This document shows, piece after piece, positions 36,343 to 44,661 of a stretch of 64,000 nucleotides of DNA. The position numbers were made by a program, and so were the translations under genes. Position 1 is the stretch's first letter, and each line of letters begins with the position of its first letter. This stretch comes from CAG-103 sp963627135. GTDB taxonomy: Bacteria; Bacillota; Clostridia; Oscillospirales; Oscillospiraceae. The notes under the pieces are model-generated. The model saw only the letters and a list, made by a program, of their open reading frames with translations. It made no database searches and was not told the origin of the DNA. The DNA lies in assembly GCA_963627135.1 (NCBI GenBank), contig CAVFZY010000008.1, positions 74,646 through 138,645 of the forward strand, written 5' to 3'.

Positions 36343-36388
36343 AAAACGCACGAAGGCCTTTCGAGAGAAGGGCGCTTCGTGCGTTTTG
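36343..36388 (+). terminator. terminator of prfC
   Basis: AAAACGCACGAAG pairs with CTTCGTGCGTTTT around a branched centre that forms a smaller stem (CCTTTC/GAAGG); a T-rich end follows. Confidence 0.75.
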
Positions 36389-36761
36389 CGTATGGACAGG
36401 AAATGAAATCTCTTGTGGAGTCAGCGAATTGAGTGATTGGGCGAATATACCAAAAATAAGATACAACAATTTGCAATAAAAATAATATTTATAAAAATAA
36501 ACAATAAAAGGTTGACACAGAAAGAATGATATAGTAAATTTAACATAAAAAAAGGATTTTATATCTAAAAATGGGAGGTTGATGCAAATTTTGGAGTTTT
36601 GACTCGCGTCTAAAACCAGAATTGATTCCATACAGTTAGGAGACGATTCCGATGTGCTGAGTGCAATTTGGTGTGATTGTGATTTTAAAATAATGCTCAA
36701 CCCCAATCCATGAAGATCGTGGAACAACGTGTTATCCAAAAACACTTGAGGAGGAATAAAT
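36389..36761 (+). other. AT-rich intergenic stretch behind prfC
   Basis: About 370 bases, clearly richer in A and T than the rest of the window, without a recognisable gene. It holds a candidate promoter (36512-36540) and then a leader of roughly 215 bases. No integrase, no tRNA and no repeat array is visible. Confidence 0.6.
36512..36540 (+). promoter_or_regulatory. candidate promoter of the exported-protein genes
   Basis: TTGACA, 17 bases, TAAATT in AT-rich DNA; the AT richness makes chance matches more likely. Confidence 0.4.
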
Positions 36762-37397
36762 ATGAAAAGAACTTTATGTTTGATTTTAGTGGCACTAATG
36801 TGTTGCTCTCTCTCCGCTCAAGCAGTTGCGACCGATATTGTTTATGATGGAGAAGAGTATGTTTATTATGATGACTACATGACTTTTCAATCAGAAGATG
36901 ATGTGCACGAGGCCGTTTCTGGCGGATCAATCCATCAGACACCAGCTGAAATAAATTATGTTGCTGGGCAACTGATATATCATGAGATGTCGTGAGGACA
37001 AGGACTTTTTGATTACTACGCATATTTTGAAAGTGGAGGGTTTCTCGCACGACAATTCGTCAGATACTTATCCAATTCTTGGGCAAAAACTGATGGATAT
37101 ACATGGAGTCAAACAAATACGGTCAATATGGGCTTTAGCGGTAGCGCTTCTCTCAACTTTGCAAAAAAAGTTGCAGTTCAGGCGGGCTTAAGTGTATCGC
37201 GATCAACAAGCTATGCTTTGGCTGTTCACATCCCGGCAGATGCATCCCGATTTAGCAAACTGGGCTTTGCGAGCGATATGAACAGACTTTCGTATCGGTA
37301 CAAAGTATATAACGCAGCTGGGGTCTGTACGATGTCTACCATCGATACCGTAACGTGCCCAACTGTTGATTCCTATCTTATCGTATATTATCAGTAA
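36762..37397 (+). pseudogene. secreted protein gene interrupted by an in-frame TGA
   Basis: The frame starts MKRTLCLILVALMCCS, a clear signal peptide ending near AQAVA, with a TGAGGAGG site before the ATG. After 77 codons it meets TGA at 36993-36995 and then continues in the same frame for 133 more codons to a TAA (tail ...VDSYLIVYYQ). The downstream part has normal coding character (GFSGSASLNFAKK), so one substitution appears to have broken an otherwise intact gene of about 211 codons. The protein is not recognised. Base composition is AT-rich, unlike the neighbours. A short 77-residue product could still be made. Confidence 0.7.
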
Positions 37398-37409
37398 GGG
37401 GTGTCCATC

Positions 37410-38198
37410 ATGGAACACAGATGGCCAAGTCTATTTAGAAGTTTCTGCATTACGCTGGTGCTCCTGCTGTCGTTGGGCTTGTGTGGCTGCAAGGCGCAGC
37501 CGGAGTCGGATACGTTCTTTTTCCAATACGAAGGCTACTTTGCGGCGCCGGTATCGTCTACGCTGACCGTGGCGATCACCGGATTCAGCACGAAGAAAGC
37601 ATGCGCCGCGGTGTTTCAGAATGCAGCGTCCATGTCCTTTGAGGGAAATGATGCGGTGCGGATCCAGGAGTTTTCCATAGAGCCGCATGAGTCCATTGGA
37701 GCTTACGGCGCGTGTGTGGTGAGTGCAACGCTGGCGTTTGAAACGGCGGGCGTGACGAATGCAACGGCGCTGTGTGTGCAATTTCAGGATGGGAGCGAGC
37801 AGACGTACCCAATTGGAACGTGGACGTTCGACGTGCAGGACGCACCGGATCACTCAGAACTGCTGAATGTCTTGTCGTCCCCAGCATCGAATCGGGTTGG
37901 AAATATGTTCCCGTACCATTATGAGCTGCTGGATCGGGCCGCATCCATCCGGTCTATCCAATATGGACCGGATCAAATCGCCGATGTGGCGGGCGGCATC
38001 ACGGTATACGACGGCGTTGCGGAAGGGAAGCTGGCGCTCTCAGGTGACGCGCCGGTGCGGCTGATCCGCCCGCGCATCAAGGTGGAACAGAACGGCGAAG
38101 TCTACAGCGTTTATGGTATTTGCTGCTATTGCGGCGCGCTGGATGTGACGGAAGCGGACATACAGGCGGCGCAGGACGCGGCCAGCAGAACAGCATAG
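37410..38198 (+). CDS. putative lipoprotein, unknown function
   Basis: The 262-residue product has a positively charged N-terminus, a hydrophobic stretch and the lipobox LCGC, so it should be anchored on the outside of the membrane. AAGGGG lies about nine bases before the ATG; a GTG three codons earlier is less well placed. The mature part is rich in beta-strand-like segments and has no recognised motif. It lies 12 bases behind the broken secreted-protein gene, so the two probably formed one unit. Composition is nearer to the host than that of the gene before it. Confidence 0.75.
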   Translation: MEHRWPSLFRSFCITLVLLLSLGLCGCKAQPESDTFFFQYEGYFAAPVSSTLTVAITGFSTKKACAAVFQNAASMSFEGNDAVRIQEFSIEPHESIGAYGACVVSATLAFETAGVTNATALCVQFQDGSEQTYPIGTWTFDVQDAPDHSELLNVLSSPASNRVGNMFPYHYELLDRAASIRSIQYGPDQIADVAGGITVYDGVAEGKLALSGDAPVRLIRPRIKVEQNGEVYSVYGICCYCGALDVTEADIQAAQDAASRTA

Positions 38199-38205
38199 AA
38201 ACAGG

Positions 38206-38562
38206 ATGATCGCGCAGGAGGGCGCTATCCAGATCTTCCATGAGCCGAACAGCGGCATGGAGGAGGTCATCGTCGGCGCGGTCGGCGTGCTGCAGTTCGA
38301 GGTGCTGGAGTACCGGCTCAAGAATGAGTACAACATCGACATCCGCCGCCGCGACCTGTCGTATTCCTACATCCGCTGGATCACGAGCGGGGGCGCCGAT
38401 CCCACGGCGCTCAACCTTGCCTCGGACACGAAGTGGGTGCAGGATTTCCGCGGCCACAACCTGCTCATCTTCAACAATGAGTGGAGCATCCGCTGGGCGG
38501 AGCAGAAAAATCCCGGCCTTACGCTGGCGGAGTTCAGCACGAATCAGGACGACGAGGGATAA
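38206..38562 (+). pseudogene. partial prfC copy (C-terminal fragment of RF3)
   Basis: An open frame of 118 codons that corresponds to the last part of RF3 (domain III), with the same protein sequence as the intact gene up to NPGL and then a different tail, LTLAEFSTNQDDEG. It lacks the GTPase domain and the ribosome binding site is poor, so it is read as a remnant. It may be the displaced original end of prfC after an insertion or recombination event. Confidence 0.9.
38208..38543 (+). repeat. direct repeat, copy 2 (prfC 3' end)
   Basis: Second copy of 35978-36313. Together the two copies bracket the insert with the secreted-protein and lipoprotein genes. Confidence 0.93.
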
Positions 38563-38569
38563 TATCACA

Positions 38570-38600
38570 CAGGGCCATCCGAATGGATGGCCCTGTTTTC
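38570..38600 (+). terminator. terminator behind the partial prfC copy
   Basis: Perfect 11-base stem CAGGGCCATCC/GGATGGCCCTG with loop GAAT and a following TTTT. Confidence 0.88.
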
Positions 38601-38714
38601 GCAATGCGCCTGACGTTTTGTTGGCTCTGTTATGCTAGCCAAGTCTCTGGAACTGCGACACACAATCCGCTTAATCCACGAACTGGATCGTTTTCGAAAA
38701 AAGCCGCTGCGGAA

Positions 38715-38790
38715 TGAACTGCACCCCATTTGTTAGACAATGTGATATAATGTCTAACAAGTGGGGTGATTTTTATGCCAAAGGGAATAT
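38715..38790 (+). mobile_element. insertion-sequence left-end remnant
   Basis: About 75 bases match the left end of the element at the right edge of the window (from TGAACTGCACCCC to the ATGCCAAAGGG start of its first gene), with one difference. After GGGAATA the similarity stops, so only the end remains. It contains the 9-base inverted repeat TTGTTAGAC/GTCTAACAA around an extended -10 box (TGATATAAT). The rest of 38563-38895 holds two hairpins and no gene. Confidence 0.8.
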
Positions 38791-38810
38791 ACTCCTGAAA
38801 TAACACAGCA

Positions 38811-38833
38811 GGGGATGGCAGCCCGCCATCCCC
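38811..38833. terminator. hairpin between the IS remnant and pyrI
   Basis: Perfect 9-base stem GGGGATGGC/GCCATCCCC with a 5-base loop and only TTT on the plus strand; no T run on the minus strand, so it may merely protect the 3' end of the pyr mRNA. Confidence 0.45.
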
Positions 38834-38895
38834 TTTGTGCGTTCGTTCCGTTCTCGCGGGCCTGCGCCGGTTTGCTGCGCCGGGCCGAAATACGA

Positions 38896-39315
38896 TCAGC
38901 GCTCTGCCTTGGTCTCGCAGTACAGGCAGCGATAGGTGCGCTTTTCCCGGTCAGTCAGCGTGAATATCTGCGGCAGTTCCTGCTCTACAGAGGTAATACA
39001 GCGCGGATTCTTGCAGCGGATCACATTTGTGATGCGCTCCGGCAGCTTCAGTTGCCGCTTTTCTACGCGCTTGCCGTCCTTGATGAAGTTGACGGTGATG
39101 CCGGGGTCAATGTAGCCGATCACGTCCCAGTCCAGATCGAGAAAGCGGTCGATCTTGATGATGCCCTTGCGGCCAAGCTTGCCGCTTGTCACGTTTTTCA
39201 GCAATGCGACCGAGCAGTCAAGCTTGTCAAGGCCGAGAATGTTATAGAGCTCCATCGTCTTATCAGCAGTGATATGGTCAATGACGATACCGTTGGAAAT
39301 TGCATCAATAATCAT
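38896..39315 (-). CDS. pyrI: aspartate carbamoyltransferase regulatory chain
   Basis: PyrI binds nucleotides and controls the catalytic PyrB trimer allosterically. The 139-residue protein has the N-terminal nucleotide-binding domain (MIIDAISNGIVIDHI) and the C-terminal zinc domain with four cysteines, CKNPRC and later CLYC. It is the last gene of the minus-strand pyr operon, 15 bases behind pyrB. The presence of PyrI means ATCase here is likely feedback-regulated at the protein level. Confidence 0.96.
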   Translation of the reverse strand: MIIDAISNGIVIDHITADKTMELYNILGLDKLDCSVALLKNVTSGKLGRKGIIKIDRFLDLDWDVIGYIDPGITVNFIKDGKRVEKRQLKLPERITNVIRCKNPRCITSVEQELPQIFTLTDREKRTYRCLYCETKAER

Positions 39316-39330
39316 CTGCGTAACCCTCCC

Positions 39331-40245
39331 TTATTGAATCCCAAGCAGCTTCAGGATCAGCGCCATACGGATATAGCGGCCATTTCTCACCTGCTTGAAG
39401 TAGCAGGCGCGCGGATCGCTGTCCACGGCAACGGAAATTTCGTTGACACGCGGCAGCGGGTGCAGGATGCACAGATCCGGCTTTGCCGTCTTCAGCTTTT
39501 CGGGCGTCAGGATATAGCTGTCCTTCAGACGGAGATAATCCTCCTCGTTAAAAAACCGCTCGCGCTGCACGCGGGTCATGTACAGGATGTCCAGCTGCGG
39601 CATGACCGCCTCAAGATCAGTTGTCTGCTTATAGGGAATATTGTTCTTTTTCAGAGCCTCATTTTTAACGTAGCTCGGCAGCTTCAGCTCTTCCGGAGAG
39701 ATCAGGACGACCTTGATGCCCGTGTAGCGGCTCAGTGCGCTGATGAGCGAATGAACGGTGCGGCCAAATTTGAGGTCGCCGCAGAAGCCGAAGGTCAGGT
39801 CGTTGAAGCGGCCCTTTTCACGCTGAATGGTGAGCAGGTCAGTCAGCGTCTGGGTGGGGTGGTTGTGGCCGCCGTCGCCCGCATTGATAACGGGTACCTC
39901 GGAGTGCATCGAAGCGACCAGCGGCGCGCCCTCCTTCGGGTGACGCATGGCGATGATGTCACAATAGCAGCTGACGGCGCGAACCGTGTCCGCGACGCTC
40001 TCGCCCTTGGAGGCTGAGGAGCTGTCAGCCGAGGAGAAACCGAGTGTCTTGCCGCCGAGGCTCAGCATAGCGGATTCGAAGCTCAGGCGTGTGCGGGTCG
40101 ATGGCTCGAAGAAGAGCGTTGCGAGGATTTTTCCGTCGCACTTGTGGGCGTAGACTTCCGGGTGGGCGATGATGTCGTTTGCCGTGGCGACCAGTTCATC
40201 GATCTCTTGGGTGTTGAGCTGCAGAATGTCGATCAGGTGATTCAT
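39331..40245 (-). CDS. pyrB: aspartate carbamoyltransferase catalytic chain
   Basis: Catalyses carbamoyl phosphate plus aspartate to carbamoyl aspartate. The 304-residue protein has the carbamoyl-phosphate motif FEPSTRTRLSFE, the 80s-loop region SSASKGES and HPLPRVNEI near the C-terminus. AAAGGAG lies five bases before the ATG, which sits one base after the pyrE stop. A 40-residue extension of the open frame upstream overlaps pyrE and is discarded. Confidence 0.97.
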   Translation of the reverse strand: MNHLIDILQLNTQEIDELVATANDIIAHPEVYAHKCDGKILATLFFEPSTRTRLSFESAMLSLGGKTLGFSSADSSSASKGESVADTVRAVSCYCDIIAMRHPKEGAPLVASMHSEVPVINAGDGGHNHPTQTLTDLLTIQREKGRFNDLTFGFCGDLKFGRTVHSLISALSRYTGIKVVLISPEELKLPSYVKNEALKKNNIPYKQTTDLEAVMPQLDILYMTRVQRERFFNEEDYLRLKDSYILTPEKLKTAKPDLCILHPLPRVNEISVAVDSDPRACYFKQVRNGRYIRMALILKLLGIQ

Positions 40246-40246
40246 A

Positions 40247-40894
40247 TTACTCCTTTTCTCCGATCCAGGATTCATCTGTGGGGTCATTGCGGAACTGAAT
40301 GAGCCGCGCGACTTTGTCCGGGCGGATGTAGCCCTGCTCTGCCGCAACGGCGGCGATAACGTCAAAATTCGTCAGGCTGTGGTTTTTCACGTTCGCGGCT
40401 GCAAGGCGATCGAGTCCCTGCTGCATCCCGTAGGTGAAGATACTCGCAATGCCGAGCACATCCGCCCCCGCCGCACGCAGGACGTTCACCACGTCGAGCA
40501 CGCTGCCGCCCGTAGAGATGAGGTCTTCGATGACGACGGCTTTCTGCCCCGGCTCAAGACGGCCTTCGATCTGGTTCTTGCGGCCGTGATCTTTGCCGGA
40601 TGCGCGTACATAGCCCATCGGAAGGCCCATCATATGACCGACGATCGCCGCGTGCGCGATCCCAGCCGTGCTTGTGCCCATCAGGATCTCTGCATCGGGA
40701 TAGTCGGCGCGGATGACCTCGCACAGCGCGGATTCCACCTGTGTGCGCACCTCGGGTGCGGTCAGGATCAGGCGGTTATCACAGTAGACGGGGCTCTTGA
40801 TGCCGCTGGCCCAGATGAACGGTTCATCCGGACGGAAAAAGACCGCACGGATGGAGAGCAAGCCCTCCGCGATGTTTCGTTCCAAAGTTTCCAT
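40247..40894 (-). CDS. pyrE: orotate phosphoribosyltransferase
   Basis: Joins orotate to PRPP to give OMP. The 215-residue protein has WASGIKSPVYCDNR near the N-terminus and the PRPP loop VVIEDLISTGGS. AAAGGAG lies six bases before the ATG. A gap of 103 bases without a gene separates it from pyrF, the only sizeable gap in the operon. Confidence 0.96.
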   Translation of the reverse strand: METLERNIAEGLLSIRAVFFRPDEPFIWASGIKSPVYCDNRLILTAPEVRTQVESALCEVIRADYPDAEILMGTSTAGIAHAAIVGHMMGLPMGYVRASGKDHGRKNQIEGRLEPGQKAVVIEDLISTGGSVLDVVNVLRAAGADVLGIASIFTYGMQQGLDRLAAANVKNHSLTNFDVIAAVAAEQGYIRPDKVARLIQFRNDPTDESWIGEKE

Positions 40895-40997
40895 ATCTGC
40901 TCCTTTCAATCTGACGTCAAAATCGTTTCCAGTCCCTCCGGTGCGGCAGCGATCGCCTCCGCGCCGGCGTTTTCCGGCTCTTCACGGCGCGCATGCC

Positions 40998-41696
40998 TTA
41001 CCCGACAAATTCGTCCACGCAGCGGCGATAGGCCGCGACGGGGTCCTCCGCCTGCGTGATGGGTCGACCGACAACGATGTAGTCTGAACCGATCTCACGC
41101 GCCTTCGCGGGCGTGGTGATGCGCACCTGATCGTCTGCCTCTGCGCTGGCATAGCGGATACCGGGCGTGACAGTGACAAAGTTCTCCGTGCAGGCTTCAT
41201 GGATACGGCCTGCCTCGAGCGGAGAACAGACCACACCGTCGAGCCCCGCGAGCATCGCATTTTTCGCGTAGTCGATGACGACGTCCGCGAGCGGCTTGTG
41301 GATTTCGATCTCCTCCTCCATGCTCTGCTGGCTCGTGGAAGTGAGCTGCGTGACAGCAATGAGAAGCGGACGCGTGCCGTCCGCGCGGGTCAGACCTTCT
41401 AGCGCGGCAGACATCATCGCGCGCGTTCCTGCGGCGTGGAGGTTCACCATGTCCACATCGAGAGATGAGAGCACAGCCATCGACCGCTTCACGGTGTTGG
41501 GGATGTCATGCAGCTTGAGGTCGAGGAAAATTTTGTGACTGCGTGCTTTCACTTCGCGCACGATGGCGGGACCTTCCGCATAGAAGAGCTCCATGCCAAT
41601 CTTCACAAATGGTTTCTCTCCGGTGAAGCGGTCGAGAAACGCGAGTGTTTTTTCCTTGCTGTCAAAATCCAGTGCGATGATAACGTCCTTACCCAT
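40998..41696 (-). CDS. pyrF: orotidine 5'-phosphate decarboxylase
   Basis: Last step to UMP. The 232-residue barrel protein has IIALDFDSKE at the N-terminus and the catalytic block FLDLKLHDIPNTV. GGAGG is eight bases before the chosen ATG; an upstream GTG overlaps the ribosome binding site. The start overlaps the end of pyrD by eight bases. Confidence 0.96.
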   Translation of the reverse strand: MGKDVIIALDFDSKEKTLAFLDRFTGEKPFVKIGMELFYAEGPAIVREVKARSHKIFLDLKLHDIPNTVKRSMAVLSSLDVDMVNLHAAGTRAMMSAALEGLTRADGTRPLLIAVTQLTSTSQQSMEEEIEIHKPLADVVIDYAKNAMLAGLDGVVCSPLEAGRIHEACTENFVTVTPGIRYASAEADDQVRITTPAKAREIGSDYIVVGRPITQAEDPVAAYRRCVDEFVG

Positions 41697-42606
41697 GGTG
41701 GGCACCTCCTATGATCTCATTCAAGTCGTTGATGTTGTTGCTCCGCATGGCGCGTGGCAGGTCTTCGATAATGCGGCGGCAGGCGTAAGGATCAACGAGA
41801 TTTGCCGCGCCCACCTCCACCGCCGTCGCACCCGCGAGCATCATTTCGAGCACGTCCTCCGCGCTGGAAACTCCGCCGATACCGATGATGGGAATATTGA
41901 CTGCTTCGTATACCTGCCAGACCATGCGCACTGCAAGCGGGAAGACTGCAGGACCGGACATACCGCCTGTGCCGTTGGCGAGCAGCGGCTTTCTGGTTTT
42001 CAGATCAAGGCGCATTCCCATCACGGTGTTAATAAGACTGATGCCGTCTGCGCCCGCATCCTCACAGGCTTTGGCAATGTCGGCAATGCTTGTCACATTC
42101 GGTGAGAGCTTGACGATAACAGGTTTGCCGACGGCCTCCTTTACCGTGCGCGTGACCGCTGCGGCGGCCTTCGGATCGGTACCGAAGCTCATGCCGCCGC
42201 CGTGGACATTCGGACACGAAATGTTCACCTCAAGCCAGCCGACCTGCTCGCACGCGGCGAGCTTTTGGCAGACCTCGACGTATTCCTCCAGTGAAAAACC
42301 GCTGATGTTTGCCATGACGGGTTTGTGGAAAACGCGCGCGAGCTTTGGCAGCTCCTCTGCGATGACCGCATCCACACCGGGGTTTTGGAGTCCCACGGCG
42401 TTGAGCATCCCGCTCGCCGTCTCCGCGATGCGCGGCTGAGGATTGCCGAGGCGGGGCTTCCCCGTCGTTCCCTTGAAGGAAAACGTACCGAGGCAGTTGA
42501 TATCATATAATTCTGCAAACTCATATCCGTAGCCGAATGTGCCGCTGGCGGGAATGATGGGATTTGCGAGCGGGAGACCGCAGAGCGAAACGTTCGTTTT
42601 TACCAT
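41689..42606 (-). CDS. pyrD: dihydroorotate dehydrogenase B, catalytic subunit
   Basis: Oxidises dihydroorotate to orotate using FMN; in the 1B class electrons pass to NAD through PyrK. The 305-residue protein has the active-site cysteine in NISCPNVHGGG, which is the class 1B form, plus ASGTFGYG and the phosphate-binding GIGGVSSAEDVLEMM block. It overlaps pyrK upstream by seven bases and pyrF downstream. Confidence 0.97.
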   Translation of the reverse strand: MVKTNVSLCGLPLANPIIPASGTFGYGYEFAELYDINCLGTFSFKGTTGKPRLGNPQPRIAETASGMLNAVGLQNPGVDAVIAEELPKLARVFHKPVMANISGFSLEEYVEVCQKLAACEQVGWLEVNISCPNVHGGGMSFGTDPKAAAAVTRTVKEAVGKPVIVKLSPNVTSIADIAKACEDAGADGISLINTVMGMRLDLKTRKPLLANGTGGMSGPAVFPLAVRMVWQVYEAVNIPIIGIGGVSSAEDVLEMMLAGATAVEVGAANLVDPYACRRIIEDLPRAMRSNNINDLNEIIGGAHHG

Positions 42607-43328
42607 TTGAGCTCCTCCCTCCGGAAGACGGGACCTTCACGGCAGACACGTCTGGGACCGTTTACCGTGTCGATCGTGCAGCCCATGCACGCGCCGAAGC
42701 CGCAGCCCATGCGGGCTTCCAGGCTGAGCTGACCGGGTCTGTCTGTTTTGACGCAGAGCGCCCGCAGCATCGGCAGCGGACCGCAGGCGCAGAGCGTGTC
42801 GAAATCCTCCAGCAGCGCATCGGTCACAAGGCCACGCACACCATAGCTCCCGTCCGCTGTTGCGACGATGGTCTGGATGCCAAGTGCACGGAAGTTTTCT
42901 TCATAGAACCGTTCAGACGCAGTATTGAACCCCAGGACCGCGACTGGCGTTTTCCCGCCAGCGAGCAGATGTTTTGCCAGACCATACATCGGAGACACGC
43001 CGATACCGCCGCCGATCAGAAGCGTTGTTGTTCCGCATGCGGCAGTCTCAAAGCCGTTCCCAAGTCCACTCAGGGCATCGAGCGTCTGCCCTTCCACGCA
43101 GCGGGAGAGCCAGTCTGTGCCGCCGCCGACGACTTTATACAGAAGCGTTGCGTGTGCTCCGTCCCAGTCACAGACGGAGATGGGGCGGCGGAGGTAGAAG
43201 CTGGGGAGGCGCAGATCGAGAAACTGACCCGGTGCGGTGATGGCCGAGGTGTCACCGACCAGGATCAGGCGGAAGATGCCGGGAGCGATGGGGGCGTTCT
43301 CTGCGATGGTGTAAGTGACTTCTTTCAA
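42600..43328 (-). CDS. pyrK: dihydroorotate dehydrogenase B, electron transfer subunit
   Basis: Carries FAD and a 2Fe-2S cluster and hands electrons from PyrD to NAD. The 242-residue protein has the FAD-binding RPISVCDWD, the nucleotide-binding GGGIGVSPMYGL and the C-terminal cluster ligands in CGFGACMGC plus a fourth Cys in RRVCREGPVF. It overlaps pyrC by four bases and pyrD by seven, so the three are translationally coupled. Confidence 0.97.
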   Translation of the reverse strand: MKEVTYTIAENAPIAPGIFRLILVGDTSAITAPGQFLDLRLPSFYLRRPISVCDWDGAHATLLYKVVGGGTDWLSRCVEGQTLDALSGLGNGFETAACGTTTLLIGGGIGVSPMYGLAKHLLAGGKTPVAVLGFNTASERFYEENFRALGIQTIVATADGSYGVRGLVTDALLEDFDTLCACGPLPMLRALCVKTDRPGQLSLEARMGCGFGACMGCTIDTVNGPRRVCREGPVFRREELKW

Positions 43329-44602
43329 AGCGTGTCCTCCTTCCAGACAATCTCTCCGCCGATTATCGTCAGTTTGCAGACGCCGGTGAGCTGCGTGCCC
43401 GCGAACGGCGTCGCACGCCCCATGGTCAGAAACTGTTCGGGATCGACGGTATAGGTCTTGTTCAGGTCAAAAGCCGTCAGATCGGCTGGCTGACCGACGG
43501 CAAGCTCCGTGCCGCAGCTGAAGCGGCGCATCGGCGCACCGTGCATCAGATCGACGAGCTTTTCCAGAGGCAGGATACCGGCTTTGACCAAGTGCGTATA
43601 GCTTGCGGCGAACGATGTCTCCAGCCCGACGACGCCCATGGCGCTGCCTGCAAGTCCCTTCGATTTTTCTTCGGCGCTGTGCGGCGCGTGGTCGGTGACG
43701 AGCATGTCGATCGTGCCGTCGATCAGACCTTCGATCAGTGCGTCCTGATCGGCCTTGCCGCGCAGCGGCGGATTCATTTTGAAGCGCCCGTCCTCTTGAA
43801 GATCGTCCTGCGTGAAGGCAAGGTAGTGCGGTGCGGTCTCGCACGTCACATCCACGCCGCGGCGCTTGGCTGCGCGAATGATATCGACGCTCTCTTTCGT
43901 TGAAACATGGCAGACGTGGTAGGCGCAGCCTGTTTGTTCGGCGAGTTTCACATCGCGCGCGATCTGACCCCATTCGCTCTCCGCGCAGATGCCGCAATGA
44001 CCGTGCGCACGGGCGTATGCACCGTCGTGGATGTAACCGCCGTGCAGGAGGGTATTGTCCTCGCAGTGTGCGGCGAGTATCTTGCCAAGACGGTGGCATT
44101 CTTCCATAGCCTGCCGCATCATGCTCTCAGACTGCACGCCGCGCCCATCGTCGGAAAAGGCGATGACATTCGGCGCCAGGTCGGCAAGATCTGCGAGCTG
44201 TTCGCCTTTTTCACCGACTGTAATGGCTCCGTAGGGGTGGACATGGACGAGGGCATCTTTTTCGATGATCGCGCGTTGAATATTCAGCGAAGCACTGCAG
44301 TCCGGCACGGGGTTCAGGTTCGGCATGGCAGCGACGTGGGCAAAACCGCCGTGCGCGGCAGCCAGCGTGCCGGAGCGGATGGTTTCTTTATAAGAAAATC
44401 CCGGTTCACGAAGATGTACATGTACATCCACGAAACCGGGAAATAAGATCGCATTATGAAGATCAACGGAAACAGTGTCTGCGGGGCAGGGAATACGATC
44501 CCCAATGGAAACAATTCTCCCATCCGCAAGAAACACATCCGTTAAATGAAACACGCCGTGTGCCAGGAGTTGTGCATTCTTCAGCCGGTACTGCATTGCC
44601 AC
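43325..44602 (-). CDS. pyrC: dihydroorotase
   Basis: Zinc amidohydrolase that closes carbamoyl aspartate to dihydroorotate. The product of about 425 residues has the metal motif DVHVHLREPG (His61, His63), the later histidine-containing HCEDN and CHVSTKES, and the catalytic Asp in VTDHAPHSAEEK. The start is a GTG eight bases after GGAGG; an ATG two codons later is the alternative. A much longer open frame upstream runs through the tRNA-Leu gene and is not coding. It is the first gene of pyrC-K-D-F-E-B-I. Confidence 0.96.
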   Translation of the reverse strand: MAMQYRLKNAQLLAHGVFHLTDVFLADGRIVSIGDRIPCPADTVSVDLHNAILFPGFVDVHVHLREPGFSYKETIRSGTLAAAHGGFAHVAAMPNLNPVPDCSASLNIQRAIIEKDALVHVHPYGAITVGEKGEQLADLADLAPNVIAFSDDGRGVQSESMMRQAMEECHRLGKILAAHCEDNTLLHGGYIHDGAYARAHGHCGICAESEWGQIARDVKLAEQTGCAYHVCHVSTKESVDIIRAAKRRGVDVTCETAPHYLAFTQDDLQEDGRFKMNPPLRGKADQDALIEGLIDGTIDMLVTDHAPHSAEEKSKGLAGSAMGVVGLETSFAASYTHLVKAGILPLEKLVDLMHGAPMRRFSCGTELAVGQPADLTAFDLNKTYTVDPEQFLTMGRATPFAGTQLTGVCKLTIIGGEIVWKEDTL

Positions 44603-44632
44603 TGTTACTTCCTCCTTTTCGATGCTTGTAGC

Positions 44633-44661
44633 ATTATAAAAGGCAACTGGCAGAATGTCAA
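44633..44661 (-). promoter_or_regulatory. promoter of the pyr operon
   Basis: On the minus strand a perfect consensus TTGACA, 17 bases, TATAAT. The expected leader is only about 25 bases long and has no room for an attenuator. Confidence 0.85.

Noticed and set aside
36582..36660. Two minute frames (6 and 2 codons) behind purine-rich sites upstream of the broken secreted-protein gene, as a leader-peptide control
   Set aside because: Spacing of the first site is too short and the second frame is only start-Cys-stop; AT-rich DNA makes this likely by chance.
36993..36995. TGA as selenocysteine codon
   Set aside because: No redox motif around it, no obvious bacterial SECIS hairpin directly downstream, and the gene looks like decaying acquired DNA.
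36321..38207. SXT-like integrative element in prfC
   Set aside because: No integrase, excisionase, conjugation or regulatory gene is present, and the duplicated part is the 3' end of prfC.
38811..38833. Terminator of the pyr operon
   Set aside because: The hairpin is perfect but lacks a T run on the minus strand; kept only as a hairpin of uncertain role.
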